DNA of 64,000 nt from Lacibacter cauensis (GCF_007830055.1 NZ_VLLE01000002.1:1213547-1277546); one strand, 5' to 3'; positions 27,093-36,974 are shown, counted from the stretch's first letter. The notes: generated by a model not told the origin, from the letters alone. Program-made: numbers and translations.

Positions 27093-30000
27093 ATGGCGTT
27101 AAAAATAAACTGGCAAATTTTCAGAGTTAAGAATGAAGACAATACGAAGGCATTTGAAGAATTATGTTATCACCTTTTTTGCAGAAAGTATAAACAACTG
27201 GAAGGTATTCGGGTTGACTATAATCAGGTAGGTCTTGAAACTTATCCTATAACAAACGGGAAAGAAGTAATAGGTTTTCAATCAAAGTTTTTCGACAATA
27301 AACTCTCAGACAAAAGTTCTATTGATCAAATTAATCATTCAATAGCAAAGGCAAAGAAAGCTTATCCCGGATTAACTAGGATTGTACTTTATACGCATCA
27401 ATCATTTGGATCAGGAAGTCCTAAATATAAAAAAGACATTGAGACAAAAGCAAACCCTGTAAAAATTCAATGGATTACTGAAAGCAATTTTCAGTCACTT
27501 CTCTTTCAACCAGGGAATCTTGATCTGGCTCAGTTATACTTTGGGTTAGGCCATGAGCTGGGTTTTATAAAAAACAACATCTCACCGGAAATTAACACGC
27601 TGTTACTTTCGGCATCTTTCATAAATCTTCCTTTATCAGCTGATGGATTTAAAGGAGGCATCGATTTAACCACTGAAATACTTAAACCGGGTTCCAACAT
27701 TTTCGTTATTTCTGGAAGCCCGGGGTCAGGCAAAAGTATTTTGATGCATAGGCTATTTCAAAAATTTGGAGGACTCGACCAAAAAACTGATACAAAAATG
27801 TTATCTGTTATAGTTAAGCAGGGAGCTGTGCCAATGCTTATCAATCTTAAACTTTGTAATTCCGATACACTGGAAAATATTATCAGGGGTAGGCAAACGG
27901 ATAACAACCTTAGAAGAAAGGCACTAAGTTTTATTTATTTGTTTGACGGATTAGATGAACTGAATGAATTCAAAGCAAATCAAGCACTATCATATATTGC
28001 AGAGTTATGCAATCATGCACAGACAGCTAAAATAATTATCAGTTGCAGGTCTGGTAATCTAAATGCTTTAAGAGCAAGAAATTATTTGAAAACAATTACT
28101 GACTATAAAATTGACCAGCTTGATTATTCATACACATTAAAATATTTCAAAGCAAAAGGAAATATAAATAAAACCCAAAAACTTGCTCTTCTTCAAAAGG
28201 AAAATAGCTCATTGCTTGGCGAAATAAAAGACGTTCTTCTTATTACTATTTTATGGGAAATAATCGAAGAATTGGGCCCTGATAGTACAACAATACATTT
28301 ATTAGAGAAAAAGGTTACTCATTTAATACAAGATCCAAAACATCACAAAAACATTGAAGAACTGAATTTGCTAAATCCTAAAGAAAAAGAGATATTGGAA
28401 CTAAATCAGGAGCTGTCCTATTTTTTTCAGACAAGGTTTCAATTTCGATTTCCACAAAATGAGCTGCAGGAGTTTATTATTAAAAGATACCCAAGACTCG
28501 ACTATCGTTCCGTAAATATTTTAACTGATTATTTGGCTGCGTTATTTTTCGAAAGAAATAATTCTCAACCCTCAGAGACCAATTTCATATATCAACATAG
28601 GCGGTACCAAGAATTCTTTTTTGCCCAAAAGCTTAAAAAAGAGTTTGAAATCAACCCTTCTATTATTCGGAAGTTAAAGGTTCTCTCAAGCCATGATTTT
28701 TTTGAAACCCTTTTTCTTCCTTTCCTCAGAAGTGAATATCAAAAAGAGAACAATTTGACAGGGTTTCTTGGTCTGAATCTTATTGATGTTTATTTAGGTA
28801 AGCATAAAGGGTGGGGCGCAGACAATGCTTACTATAAAGATTCAAAGCAATTTGTAACAGCTCTCTCTGTCCAAAGCCCCGGTGTTTTTGAACAAATCAT
28901 TAATGATGAGTCTCTGCAAATTGCAGAAGAGCTTTTCATTAAACCTGCGTTTTTAAAACAGGCAATCAAAGATTATAGACAAAGTAGTGCACGATTCCCT
29001 GACGAACAGTATTTGAAAAACATTTGGGAAGAACATATGACCAACTTGTTAAAACTTAATGCAGAGCTTCATAAACATGGTAAAACAAGATTTCAGCAAT
29101 CAATATTCTCACAAATAGAAGAACTTAGAGCAATTTATGCTAAGGAAGGTTTTGCTTCAAAATATCAAAAAATCTACAATGATACTCTTCTTGACCCCTA
29201 TTGGAAGGAATGGTATAGTTATCTCTATCACCTGGTTGTCATTTCAAATAAAAGCATTGCTGATGTTTATGATGACGAAATAAAACGAAACTATCCGCTT
29301 ATGAAGGGCATGGATTATGAAAGTCGTGAAGAACAAGGCAAAAAGAAATTGATTAACGACTTTATACGAATTGGGGTTGAATATAAGATAAACGAATTGG
29401 GGACTATTCTTGATCAATTTGATAAATTTCAATTCCTTTCATTATTAGAAGTCCTATCAACTCCTGAATTCCTACCTTACTTTTATTCCAATGCAGATAT
29501 TCGAAAATTCATAGATACCTCAATTGACAGCAACAGGTTTCAAGTGACTGAGTTTCACTTTGCCTATGTGTTTTTTAAAAAGATCTTAGGGAAAGCAGTC
29601 TTGGAAGAGGAATTTAACGCTGCAAAAAGCAGATTCCAGGAATTGGAAAAGCTGCGAGGAATTGATCTTAAAATGCGGGGAGTTGCTTTTCAATGTGCAG
29701 TGCTTTCTTTTATTTTTGATCGCTACACATTCTCATTGTTTTTAAACGAGCAACGAAAAAGCAGTCTGTACATCTATAATGAATTAGGTATATTTTGTAC
29801 CCTGTTCAAGGAATTTGTATTGTTGCTATCGAAGGAAAGAAACGTTGCCTCAATTTGTGGCGATTTTGTTAAATACTGCACTCTGTATAATGAAAATAAA
29901 TTCGAAAGTTACTTCACATCAGAAATAACTCAGCTTTTAGCTTGCATTATTAATCATGGGTGGTCTGACATTAATTTTCTGAAAAAACTTATCAAAATAA

Positions 30001-31322
30001 CTGTTCGATCCGAATACAACATAAATCCTTTTGAATTCTTTCTCAACTTAAAGCATACGGATAACAAGCTTTATTTGTCGTTGATAACAGAACCTGTTTT
30101 AGAGTCATTTGAAAAAGACTTGAATAAATCAGATGGCTTCTTCCAGGATTATATTGATTACTGCTTTGAGTTATCGATTTTATTTTCCGAGGTAAACGAT
30201 ACTAAATCTGTTGAATATTTTATTAAAGGAATTAACGATGGTATTCTGCGTCACGGTTGGCGTAAAGATTATATCGTCAGCTATCTTTTGGTAGATGCCT
30301 TTGAAATTGTTTTAAGAAACAGGTGGCTAGACGAAAAAAAGTTGAATAAATGTGCGTTTGAAATTCTGTCGCTTGCAATCCGTGTGAGTAAAATAACCGA
30401 TGGTAAAGGCACCCAGCATGGCCCTTATACATTCATCAAAACTGTTGCCTTATACGATATGAGTTTGACAGAGAAACTAGTAAAGAAACTGAAGTCAGAT
30501 TTGGGTAACATTGGAAATTCAACAAAAGCGGCTATTATAAGAGCCAAAATCGAAGACGGACTTCCTTTCGAAAACTTGGAAGGGGAGCTTGATGCCATTT
30601 CTATTGGTTATAGAAATAATGGCAAACCAAATGAAGATTATTATTTTGAAAAATTTAAAACTTACTTAGCAGCAGCGTTAAATTATTTTTATTCTGATGC
30701 AGAAAGAGCCAAAGCATTTGAAAGTGCTTATTCCCAAATAGAAGAAGTACTCTCTCAGAATTATGAATATCTGAATTTTAGCGATAGCATTTCGGAGGAC
30801 TTAGAAAATTATAAGTCGTTGTGCACTCATTACAACAAGCCATTTAATATTCCACGGCGAAAGGATGACAATTCTTATAAATCTGCTTATGACCCAATCA
30901 GGGAAAAAGCGTTTATGTATAAAATTTCATCTGCGAAAACTAAAAGAGCCATTAATCTTTTATATGATAAGTTGTACAAGAGTGATAGTGTGCTTCTGCA
31001 TAATCAGGAATCATGGTCAACATTGGTTAATAAAACTTATGAAATACTAGGAAATATATCTCCATTTTTAAAGGTTATGGAAAAAAATCTATATCCACAT
31101 TCTGATTATTTTACACATAATGCATCGTTTCTTCACTTTGGACTTGCTGCTGCTTTGGGCAACAGTAACACCCAAAAAGAGGCCCTTGATTACCTATCAC
31201 TTCATTCAGGACATGGAGGATTTGTTAATACAATGAAGGCTTATGAGGTGCTTAGAGATAAAGAACAATGCCTTACGTTATTTAATCGCTTCTTACAATT
31301 CTGCCTACTGTTGGTGAAATAA
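27093..31322 (+). CDS. Nuclease-NACHT STAND ATPase (Avs/bNACHT-like)
   Basis: 1409 aa. Residues 1-110 hold a PD-(D/E)XK-like nuclease: FEELCYHLF, then GLETYPI with Glu49 and IGFQSKFF with Lys65. A NACHT domain follows with Walker A GSPGSGKS (about 208-215) and Walker B FIYLFDGLDELNEF (about 281-294). The remaining ~900 residues are helical and probably form the sensor. Bacterial NACHT proteins recognise phage components and then trigger their effector, here predicted DNA cleavage. Stand-alone gene, divergent from the ApeA-like gene with a 168-bp gap. The family is clear; the trigger is unknown. Confidence 0.85.
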   Translation: MALKINWQIFRVKNEDNTKAFEELCYHLFCRKYKQLEGIRVDYNQVGLETYPITNGKEVIGFQSKFFDNKLSDKSSIDQINHSIAKAKKAYPGLTRIVLYTHQSFGSGSPKYKKDIETKANPVKIQWITESNFQSLLFQPGNLDLAQLYFGLGHELGFIKNNISPEINTLLLSASFINLPLSADGFKGGIDLTTEILKPGSNIFVISGSPGSGKSILMHRLFQKFGGLDQKTDTKMLSVIVKQGAVPMLINLKLCNSDTLENIIRGRQTDNNLRRKALSFIYLFDGLDELNEFKANQALSYIAELCNHAQTAKIIISCRSGNLNALRARNYLKTITDYKIDQLDYSYTLKYFKAKGNINKTQKLALLQKENSSLLGEIKDVLLITILWEIIEELGPDSTTIHLLEKKVTHLIQDPKHHKNIEELNLLNPKEKEILELNQELSYFFQTRFQFRFPQNELQEFIIKRYPRLDYRSVNILTDYLAALFFERNNSQPSETNFIYQHRRYQEFFFAQKLKKEFEINPSIIRKLKVLSSHDFFETLFLPFLRSEYQKENNLTGFLGLNLIDVYLGKHKGWGADNAYYKDSKQFVTALSVQSPGVFEQIINDESLQIAEELFIKPAFLKQAIKDYRQSSARFPDEQYLKNIWEEHMTNLLKLNAELHKHGKTRFQQSIFSQIEELRAIYAKEGFASKYQKIYNDTLLDPYWKEWYSYLYHLVVISNKSIADVYDDEIKRNYPLMKGMDYESREEQGKKKLINDFIRIGVEYKINELGTILDQFDKFQFLSLLEVLSTPEFLPYFYSNADIRKFIDTSIDSNRFQVTEFHFAYVFFKKILGKAVLEEEFNAAKSRFQELEKLRGIDLKMRGVAFQCAVLSFIFDRYTFSLFLNEQRKSSLYIYNELGIFCTLFKEFVLLLSKERNVASICGDFVKYCTLYNENKFESYFTSEITQLLACIINHGWSDINFLKKLIKITVRSEYNINPFEFFLNLKHTDNKLYLSLITEPVLESFEKDLNKSDGFFQDYIDYCFELSILFSEVNDTKSVEYFIKGINDGILRHGWRKDYIVSYLLVDAFEIVLRNRWLDEKKLNKCAFEILSLAIRVSKITDGKGTQHGPYTFIKTVALYDMSLTEKLVKKLKSDLGNIGNSTKAAIIRAKIEDGLPFENLEGELDAISIGYRNNGKPNEDYYFEKFKTYLAAALNYFYSDAERAKAFESAYSQIEEVLSQNYEYLNFSDSISEDLENYKSLCTHYNKPFNIPRRKDDNSYKSAYDPIREKAFMYKISSAKTKRAINLLYDKLYKSDSVLLHNQESWSTLVNKTYEILGNISPFLKVMEKNLYPHSDYFTHNASFLHFGLAAALGNSNTQKEALDYLSLHSGHGGFVNTMKAYEVLRDKEQCLTLFNRFLQFCLLLVK

Positions 31323-31346
31323 ATTATAACAAAGTCGCTCCAGGCC

Positions 31347-31405
31347 GTTTGATTTATCCTGTACAAATACATATTTGATTGAAATGCATACAGGATCAAT
31401 CAAAC
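31347..31405 (+). terminator. Large stem-loop after NACHT gene
   Basis: GTTTGATTTATCCTGTA (31347-31363) pairs with TACAGGATCAATCAAAC (31389-31405) with one mismatch and partial extension outward, closing a 25-base loop. It starts 25 bases after the stop codon. No T-run follows, so it may be a processing or attachment-type structure rather than a plain terminator. Confidence 0.5.
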
Positions 31406-32168
31406 CGCCTTCCGGCTACCATCATCCGTTTCAATTGCCACCTCTGGCAGTACTTGTCCGGATGCAGTGACGGCAAGCCGATCAGCAGCGTCAGTGCAAC
31501 AACTGCCAAGCCACGCTTCCTTGGCCTTCGCACATGGTCAACTCTGCTTTTCCATTTTGTGTGGCAAAGCCACGACTTTATTTAGTTGCAGCGCCGTTTC
31601 TCTCTGCTGGCAAAGACCGGTAAAATGGTGTTCGTCATTTGTCGTCGGCAAGCAGGTATGCCAAACCATTGCAGCAAAAAAAATGAATTCAATAGCTGTT
31701 CCTTACAGGCATTTTTATAGCTGCAATGCCCTTCGCATGCTTCGTCCCTTATCATGTCTCGGGTGCTCCGTTTCACTCTGCAGTTTGTCATATTGCTTGC
31801 AGCTCCTTCGCATTCCTCACGGCAGCTCCTGTGTCCTTCACAGCCCTTCATTCAACCACTCCTGCATTGCGTTTCATTGCACCTCGTTCGCTGACCCTTT
31901 AATGCTCCAGCGCTTGGCATCCTGCCCAACACACAAGCACACCCTTCGCAGGATGCACATGCACTTCCGCAAGCCTGCACACACCGCTCACCGGGTTCCA
32001 TTGCACTGCATTCCGTCGGGTTTCATTCAGTACTGTTCAGTCCACCCGCTGCCACACTTTTTTGCTCGCCGGCCGCCCCTTCAGGCTGCGTTCACTGTGT
32101 GCTGCTAATTGCTGCTGTCGTACCTCCAGTTCGCAAAGCTGCACTTCAGTTCACTTGCATACGTCCGC

Positions 32169-32202
32169 CCGTGCCGTAAGCTTCGCATAAATTACGGCAC
32201 GG
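32169..32202. other. Perfect 11-bp hairpin
   Basis: CCGTGCCGTAA and its exact complement, TTACGGCACGG, separated by 12 bases. One of two strong stems in the GC-rich block. Confidence 0.6.
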
Positions 32203-32223
32203 ACTCCCTATGTAGCCAGCACC

Positions 32224-32277
32224 GCAGCAGCCCCATAGCTTAGCTTCTTTTCCTTCGGCCTGAAATGGGGCTGCTGC
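32224..32277. other. Perfect 13-bp hairpin with 28-base loop
   Basis: GCAGCAGCCCCAT and ATGGGGCTGCTGC. The loop includes AGCTTAGCTTC. No T-run follows, so terminator function is not supported. Confidence 0.6.
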
Positions 32278-32556
32278 TTTACTGCTGGCCCCTTGCGGGG
32301 GCTCGCCGTCGCCTCCGTTCGTCCCTCTCTCCGGCTCCTCATGGCTCGCTCTGCTCCCGCCCTTCCCCGCCGTTACTCCCGGCGGGCGCTGCTTCTTTTT
32401 TGCCGCAGGCGCTTTTACCGGGAAATTCAATAATTCAAGCAGCCACACATTTTCTTTATTAAATACACATTAAATTAGCTTACAATGCGAAACAGAGTTA
32501 TAAATCTTTCATAAATACAACCATTATCAGTATTACACATTTTCACACTTTAATAT

Positions 32557-33375
32557 ATGAGTAACGTAATTGAAAAAGAGTTTCCCTTGACTGAAATTTT
32601 GGTGAAGACTACGTATCAAATTGTCATAAGTAAAGAAAAATCATTTCAAAGCATACCAATAGCCTTTGGTGCAGGTTTTTTCTTAAACTATAAAAGCAAT
32701 CTATTTTTTCTTACTGCAGACCATAACATACACATTGACGATCATAAAATAAACGAAAGAACAGGTGTAGATAATTTTCTTTGTGTTTTCAACAACATAA
32801 GTGACAGAGAAACATTCACAACAATGATGACTCCAATTGGAGGCTTTTACTATATGGAAAGTTTCGACATTGCAAAGGAGGACTTAAATCCTCAATTAAT
32901 TGATGTAGCGATAAGTCTCGTAGATAAAAAAAAGTTTGAAGCCCCATTTGTTACTGATGAAGATATCAAAGATGAAAATGGGAAGTCACTTGTTGCGCCT
33001 AAAGAGCTGAAGTTTGAATTTATGGATGAACATATAATAGAACCACTATCGGCTGATACCTTTTTTATATTCGGTAAAATTAGACCACGTTTTAAAGGTT
33101 TATTTTTGCATTGGGATAGTACTTTTAAATCTGACCTAAAGTTTATTGCCAAATTTGGACGTTACCTTCTTCTAAACACACAAGACGAAATCGCAGATTA
33201 TGAAGATTGGGCTGGCTTAAGCGGGTCCCCAGTTTTAAATCAGGATGGAAAATGTATAGGTGTTCTTTGTTCAGTTATTGAAGGTACAAAGTCTGTATTT
33301 GTGAAGCCATTTAATGAAATATTGCCGCTTTTGGACACAATAATTTTACACGAGAAAATACAAAACGAAAAGTAA
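32557..33375 (+). CDS. Trypsin-like serine protease
   Basis: 272 aa without signal peptide. FGAGFFLNYKSNLFFLTADHN places the catalytic His at 56. An acidic residue in LIDVAISLV fits the Asp position, and WAGLSGSPVLNQ near 217-228 carries the nucleophile Ser in the GxSGxP context. Fold: trypsin/DegP-like without PDZ. Cytoplasmic trypsin-like domains are frequent activation modules in bacterial conflict systems. An HNH nuclease gene follows after 19 bases, so they are co-transcribed. Confidence 0.75.
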   Translation: MSNVIEKEFPLTEILVKTTYQIVISKEKSFQSIPIAFGAGFFLNYKSNLFFLTADHNIHIDDHKINERTGVDNFLCVFNNISDRETFTTMMTPIGGFYYMESFDIAKEDLNPQLIDVAISLVDKKKFEAPFVTDEDIKDENGKSLVAPKELKFEFMDEHIIEPLSADTFFIFGKIRPRFKGLFLHWDSTFKSDLKFIAKFGRYLLLNTQDEIADYEDWAGLSGSPVLNQDGKCIGVLCSVIEGTKSVFVKPFNEILPLLDTIILHEKIQNEK

Positions 33376-33394
33376 TACCGCTAACATACATTTT

Positions 33395-34258
33395 ATGAGA
33401 GATGATTTTTCAGCAAAAACAAAAGAAATTTTAGCTAAAAGGGTCACATATAAATGTAGCAACCCTGACTGTAGAAAACCTACCATTGGACCCAACTCTG
33501 ACCCTAACAAGACTGTTCTAATTGGAGTAGCAGCACATATTACAGCTGCTTCGGTAGGCGGCCCACGTTACAATTCTGACTTGACACAAGAAGAACGAGC
33601 TGATATAGACAACGCAATTTGGCTATGCCAGAATTGTTCTACTCTTATTGATAAAGACACTGCTAAGTACAGTGTGTCGTTATTGGAAAAATGGAAAATA
33701 GACGCAGAAGACGAAGCTTTTAAAGCGCTGCAACAAAAGAATTATACGGACACGCCAAAAGCAGACCAATCAAGGCCATATGCTGAAGCCGAGCTTATCT
33801 GGACTCATGGTTTTAAAAGACCTCAAGGAGCAAGTCAAAAGACAAATGAAATATACGGGAACACTCCCATTTCAATAATGCAAGTTATTTGGTACAATCA
33901 TATCGCATGGAACTACGAATTGAAAATATACAACAATTCATCAGTGGGCCTATTTAACTTAAAGCTTCATCATCATCACTGTAACTCATTCTTTCATTTG
34001 AAAGAAAAGCTGCCGAAAATAAATAATCTCCCACCTTACCGGGACTTATCATTAAGGGCTGAAACATCAAAATTTTTTGAAGGAACTGGTGAAGAAGCTA
34101 ATCAAATAATGAAGCCTCATTTCCCGGACCAATTACAAGGCTTACGACTACTACTTGAATATATTGGAGAAGATAGAAAGACATATTTTACTGAGCTAAC
34201 ACTAAACGGCAATACTTTAACCATTGTACATCTTGATGAAAAACCAAACGACTACTAA
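33395..34258 (+). CDS. HNH endonuclease with C-terminal beta-sandwich
   Basis: 287 aa. Zinc/HNH signature: CSNPDC (21-26), VAAHITAASVGGPRY (His near 50), NAIWLCQNCSTLIDKD with CxxC near 88-91. This resembles the HNH part of Cap5-type effectors, but no SAVED domain follows. Residues ~150-287 (YELKIYNNSSVGLFNLKL, RLLLEYIGEDRKTYFTEL) suggest an immunoglobulin-like beta-sandwich. Likely the DNA-cutting effector of the trypsin/HNH pair. Activation by proteolysis is an inference from the neighbour. Confidence 0.75.
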   Translation: MRDDFSAKTKEILAKRVTYKCSNPDCRKPTIGPNSDPNKTVLIGVAAHITAASVGGPRYNSDLTQEERADIDNAIWLCQNCSTLIDKDTAKYSVSLLEKWKIDAEDEAFKALQQKNYTDTPKADQSRPYAEAELIWTHGFKRPQGASQKTNEIYGNTPISIMQVIWYNHIAWNYELKIYNNSSVGLFNLKLHHHHCNSFFHLKEKLPKINNLPPYRDLSLRAETSKFFEGTGEEANQIMKPHFPDQLQGLRLLLEYIGEDRKTYFTELTLNGNTLTIVHLDEKPNDY

Positions 34259-34343
34259 AACCCACCTGCAAATTTAAAACCAATTGGACAAAGGCCACTG
34301 TCTATGTTTGAACTTTTCGGCAACTGTAAATACATGATTCAAG

Positions 34344-35696
34344 ATGGAAAGAAAAAAACTCATACGCATCACAAAGAACAAAGTTTTTTTGACGCCTGAA
34401 ATGAGCTTAAACCTCTCCCAAACAAGCTTGGCTGGTACGCACCTTAGCTTTAGGTCAGTTCAAGATATTTATTTTGAGGTAGAGGTATTAGACTATGACA
34501 AAGTCGAAAACAAAATCACCCTTGATGTAATCGACTATCAACCCAAGAATATTGAAAAATTCAAAGAACAAAACGCTAAAGCCCCTGTATTATTTGTCCA
34601 TTTTAAACCGTTAAAGTGGTCTTTTATTGAGAGGCACCTGGGAAGTTATACAAAATCAATATTACTAAAAGAAGAAATCGTAATTGAGGATAAAACACCT
34701 AGAGCAAATGAAGACAAAGAGAAATCGTTTTTAAGTACGTTTAAATCAAAGGCAGAAGAATATGCTGACAAACTAAGCATAAATTATAATACATCTCTAC
34801 CGCACAATGTAGAGTTTAAGCAACGAGAGCCAGTCATTGAAAAAATTACAGAAGAGGCAAAGATTTATTTTAAAGACGTTGATTTTAACTTAGGATTTGT
34901 TGCTTTTAGCTACAAATCAAAAATGCTGAACAATACATACAACCTCAAAATTGAAAACTACTTTTTACTACCTGAGTTTAATGCTGTTAAATCTTATTTT
35001 CCCAAGGCATTTGGTGGCAAAAAGCAGTTTATAATAAACATCACATTTACCATAACAGACAACGTGGTTACTGATATTGTTACTACGTCTATGGAAATTG
35101 CGGGTATCAATGAAAATATCATTGACAGTATAAAACGAGAACGGGTTGCAAATCTTACATCCACTCCCTTACGAAAATCAATTGATAAATCTCTTTTCAC
35201 ATCAGACGACATATTTAACAGTTTCGATGACGATCTGAAAGATGGAAATGTTTTCAAACAAACAGAAGAAGACATTTTAAACTTCTTAATAGAGATAAGG
35301 AATGTTAGAAATGCAAAGCATCTTCAATTTTTATCCGGCTCGAAGCACTCCGCAAAACAGAAATTACGTTTTACACTAAAGCCTTTATTTGGTTTTCTAT
35401 TTTTCATTGAGGGCGAAACTAAAAATCATTTTTGTTGGGAGCTGCTAAATTCACATGCAACATATCTTTGGTCTTTCGACAAAATTGAACCGGACGTAAT
35501 GTTTCAATTTAAAAGAGTTGAAGAAATAATCAATATCATTAGGGATATGGGTAGAGAAGCTTACAAGAATAATTTTAAAAGTAACAAAGTAGACAACGAC
35601 TTGTCTTTCTGTACTATTGAACATAGCAACATCAACTCAGCTTTTAAAGAAGGTTTTGTAGAATGGCAACATAGACTGAAGGAACACCTTGTATAA
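34344..35696 (+). CDS. Hypothetical 450-aa protein downstream of HNH
   Basis: No domain recognised. The first 110 residues look beta-rich (VFLTPEMSLNLSQTS, FRSVQDIYFEVEVLDYD), the middle is charged, and the last 150 are helical, with FCWELLNSHATYLWSFDK. No signal peptide or membrane helix. It starts 85 bases after the HNH gene on the same strand and may be a third part of that module or an independent gene. Cytoplasmic. Confidence 0.55.
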   Translation: MERKKLIRITKNKVFLTPEMSLNLSQTSLAGTHLSFRSVQDIYFEVEVLDYDKVENKITLDVIDYQPKNIEKFKEQNAKAPVLFVHFKPLKWSFIERHLGSYTKSILLKEEIVIEDKTPRANEDKEKSFLSTFKSKAEEYADKLSINYNTSLPHNVEFKQREPVIEKITEEAKIYFKDVDFNLGFVAFSYKSKMLNNTYNLKIENYFLLPEFNAVKSYFPKAFGGKKQFIINITFTITDNVVTDIVTTSMEIAGINENIIDSIKRERVANLTSTPLRKSIDKSLFTSDDIFNSFDDDLKDGNVFKQTEEDILNFLIEIRNVRNAKHLQFLSGSKHSAKQKLRFTLKPLFGFLFFIEGETKNHFCWELLNSHATYLWSFDKIEPDVMFQFKRVEEIINIIRDMGREAYKNNFKSNKVDNDLSFCTIEHSNINSAFKEGFVEWQHRLKEHLV

Positions 35697-35816
35697 AAAA
35701 GGCTGTAAAAGTTGACAATATAGGTCTTTACATTTCCTCGGTAAAACAACCTAATTCGTTGTTCATATTTCCTTAATTATCAATAATCACCAATTTACAT
35801 CTTCCTAATCCACTAT

Positions 35817-36023
35817 GGCCAGCCAATAGGCAAGTTATGCTTCTTTAGTCGGCAAGGTCTGCTCTCCACTTCGTTCCGTTTGCCCTTCAGGTTTTTGCAA
35901 AAAAATCTCCACCCTTCATTTCGTTTTTTGCTTCGCTAATTTATACTCACTCCGGGTAGTATTTTTTATGCAAAAAACCTTGCCTTCCTGCCCACGCTGC
36001 ATTTGGGTTGCCTATCGCTGGCC
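35817..36023. repeat. Long imperfect inverted repeat
   Basis: GGCCAGCCAATAGGCAA (35817-35833) faces TTGCCTATCGCTGGCC (36008-36023). Inside it GGCAAGGT (35851-35858) faces ACCTTGCC (35977-35984), and TTTTTGCAAAAAAA faces ATGCAAAAAACC. The roughly 200-base stem-loop sits just before the DUF6943 gene, in an intergenic stretch (35697-36070) with no other gene. Confidence 0.6.
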
Positions 36024-36070
36024 AAATGTGGTGTCTTGCCGCATAGCAAAAAAACAGCGTTACAAAATTT

Positions 36071-36511
36071 ATGATGTATCCAATGGTTCGTTGCTATCAT
36101 CAAAATGCTTCCATTCCGCAACACTCATTTTTTATTCTTTGCAAAGGAAACAATGCTGGCAAGCCCTCCTTAACTCCATGGCCAAATTCGTTTATTGCCA
36201 CTTGCTCAAATGAAGAGTATTACAAATTCTTCTTTTGGCTGGTGTATGGTTTGCATCAGTCTGGTAAGTTTAAAGTGCATCAGCGTGGCTCTGTTATTCC
36301 TTACATCAATTTAGAAGATGTCCGCACATGCATCAGGGAGGTTGCTTTGCTCATTCATCCCAATTGGCAACGATTTCAAGAAATCCTTTCTGCACTTGAA
36401 AAATGCAATCAGCTTAAATCAAATCTTGCACAACAAATCATTGCAACAGAAAATTTGCAAAAAGCTTTACTGCAGCAATACTTCCAGCAAATTAAAAATG
36501 CCCCTAAATAA
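36071..36511 (+). CDS. DUF6943-family protein
   Basis: 146 aa at most; the true start may be a few codons later. HSFFILCKGNNAGKPSLTPW and the later FFFWLVYGLHQSGKF and GSVIPYINLEDVR are the conserved blocks of DUF6943, which is common on Bacteroidota conjugative and integrative elements. Function unknown. The C-terminal helix is glutamine-rich. A hairpin terminator overlaps its last codons. Confidence 0.7.
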   Translation: MMYPMVRCYHQNASIPQHSFFILCKGNNAGKPSLTPWPNSFIATCSNEEYYKFFFWLVYGLHQSGKFKVHQRGSVIPYINLEDVRTCIREVALLIHPNWQRFQEILSALEKCNQLKSNLAQQIIATENLQKALLQQYFQQIKNAPK

Positions 36512-36519
36512 GGGGCATT
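36497..36519 (+). terminator. Hairpin overlapping DUF6943 stop
   Basis: AATGCCCCT and AGGGGCATT pair across a five-base loop, spanning the stop codon. Short stem without a long T-run; possibly a terminator. From 36520 to 36913 no gene is supported, only low-complexity TGGG/GTTT-rich sequence. Confidence 0.45.
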
Positions 36520-36913
36520 ATGCTGGCATCGCAACCGACAATTTTCAGGAGGCCAATTACAACAATGTAAAACCGACCACCAACGCAAGAACTAACCATC
36601 CAATTGAAAAAAAAATAAAATTACCGCCAAGTTAGCTCCGGGGCACAGACCTAAGCAGCGCAGCATAAACACATAGCCAACACACAAGCCTTTCATTTAT
36701 ACAGCCAGCCACAAACCCTTCGCATTCATTGGACGGTCATTTTATTTTTTAATCCTTCAATTGTTTGTTATGGCAGTTCTTGTTAATCGTTGGTTCGTTG
36801 GCAGTATCTGGGTTTCATGTTGGCATGTATCTCTGGGTGTGTTTGTGTTTTCATCCATCCTGGGCTGGTGTTATTCCTCATCATGTGAGCCTCCGTTTTA
36901 AGAGGGCTTTCGT

Positions 36914-36946
36914 TCAAAAAAAAGCCCGGGATAAAAATCCTGGGCT
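36914..36946 (-). terminator. Rho-independent terminator of the satellite-like operon
   Basis: AGCCCAGGAT and ATCCCGGGCT (minus strand) pair around TTTT and run into eight T residues. It lies 28 bases after the 57-aa gene and closes the minus-strand operon that begins at 38590. Confidence 0.8.
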
Positions 36947-36974
36947 ATCACTTCGGTCACCACAATCGAAGCAA

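Larger units (their letters stand above)
31406..32500. other. GC-rich non-coding block with strong hairpins
   Basis: About 1.1 kb, clearly richer in G and C than all its surroundings. The open frames across it are low-complexity and composition-driven. It contains many CTTCG/GCATT-type words and at least two perfect hairpins: 32169-32179 with 32192-32202 (CCGTGCCGTAA) and 32224-32236 with 32265-32277 (GCAGCAGCCCCAT). It looks like a foreign or structural segment, as seen in some Bacteroidota conjugative elements. No gene supported. Confidence 0.5.

Noticed and set aside
31467..32108. Plus-strand frame of 213 codons in the same block
   Set aside because: Cys/His/Ser-rich translation without conserved motifs; the opposite strand is also open, as expected from composition.
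32146..32448. Minus-strand frame of 100 codons in the GC-rich block
   Set aside because: Low-complexity Gly/Pro/Lys composition that follows base bias; hairpins cross it and no family pattern is visible.
35968..36213. Plus-strand frame overlapping DUF6943
   Set aside because: It is an out-of-frame reading of the DUF6943 gene and the inverted repeat.
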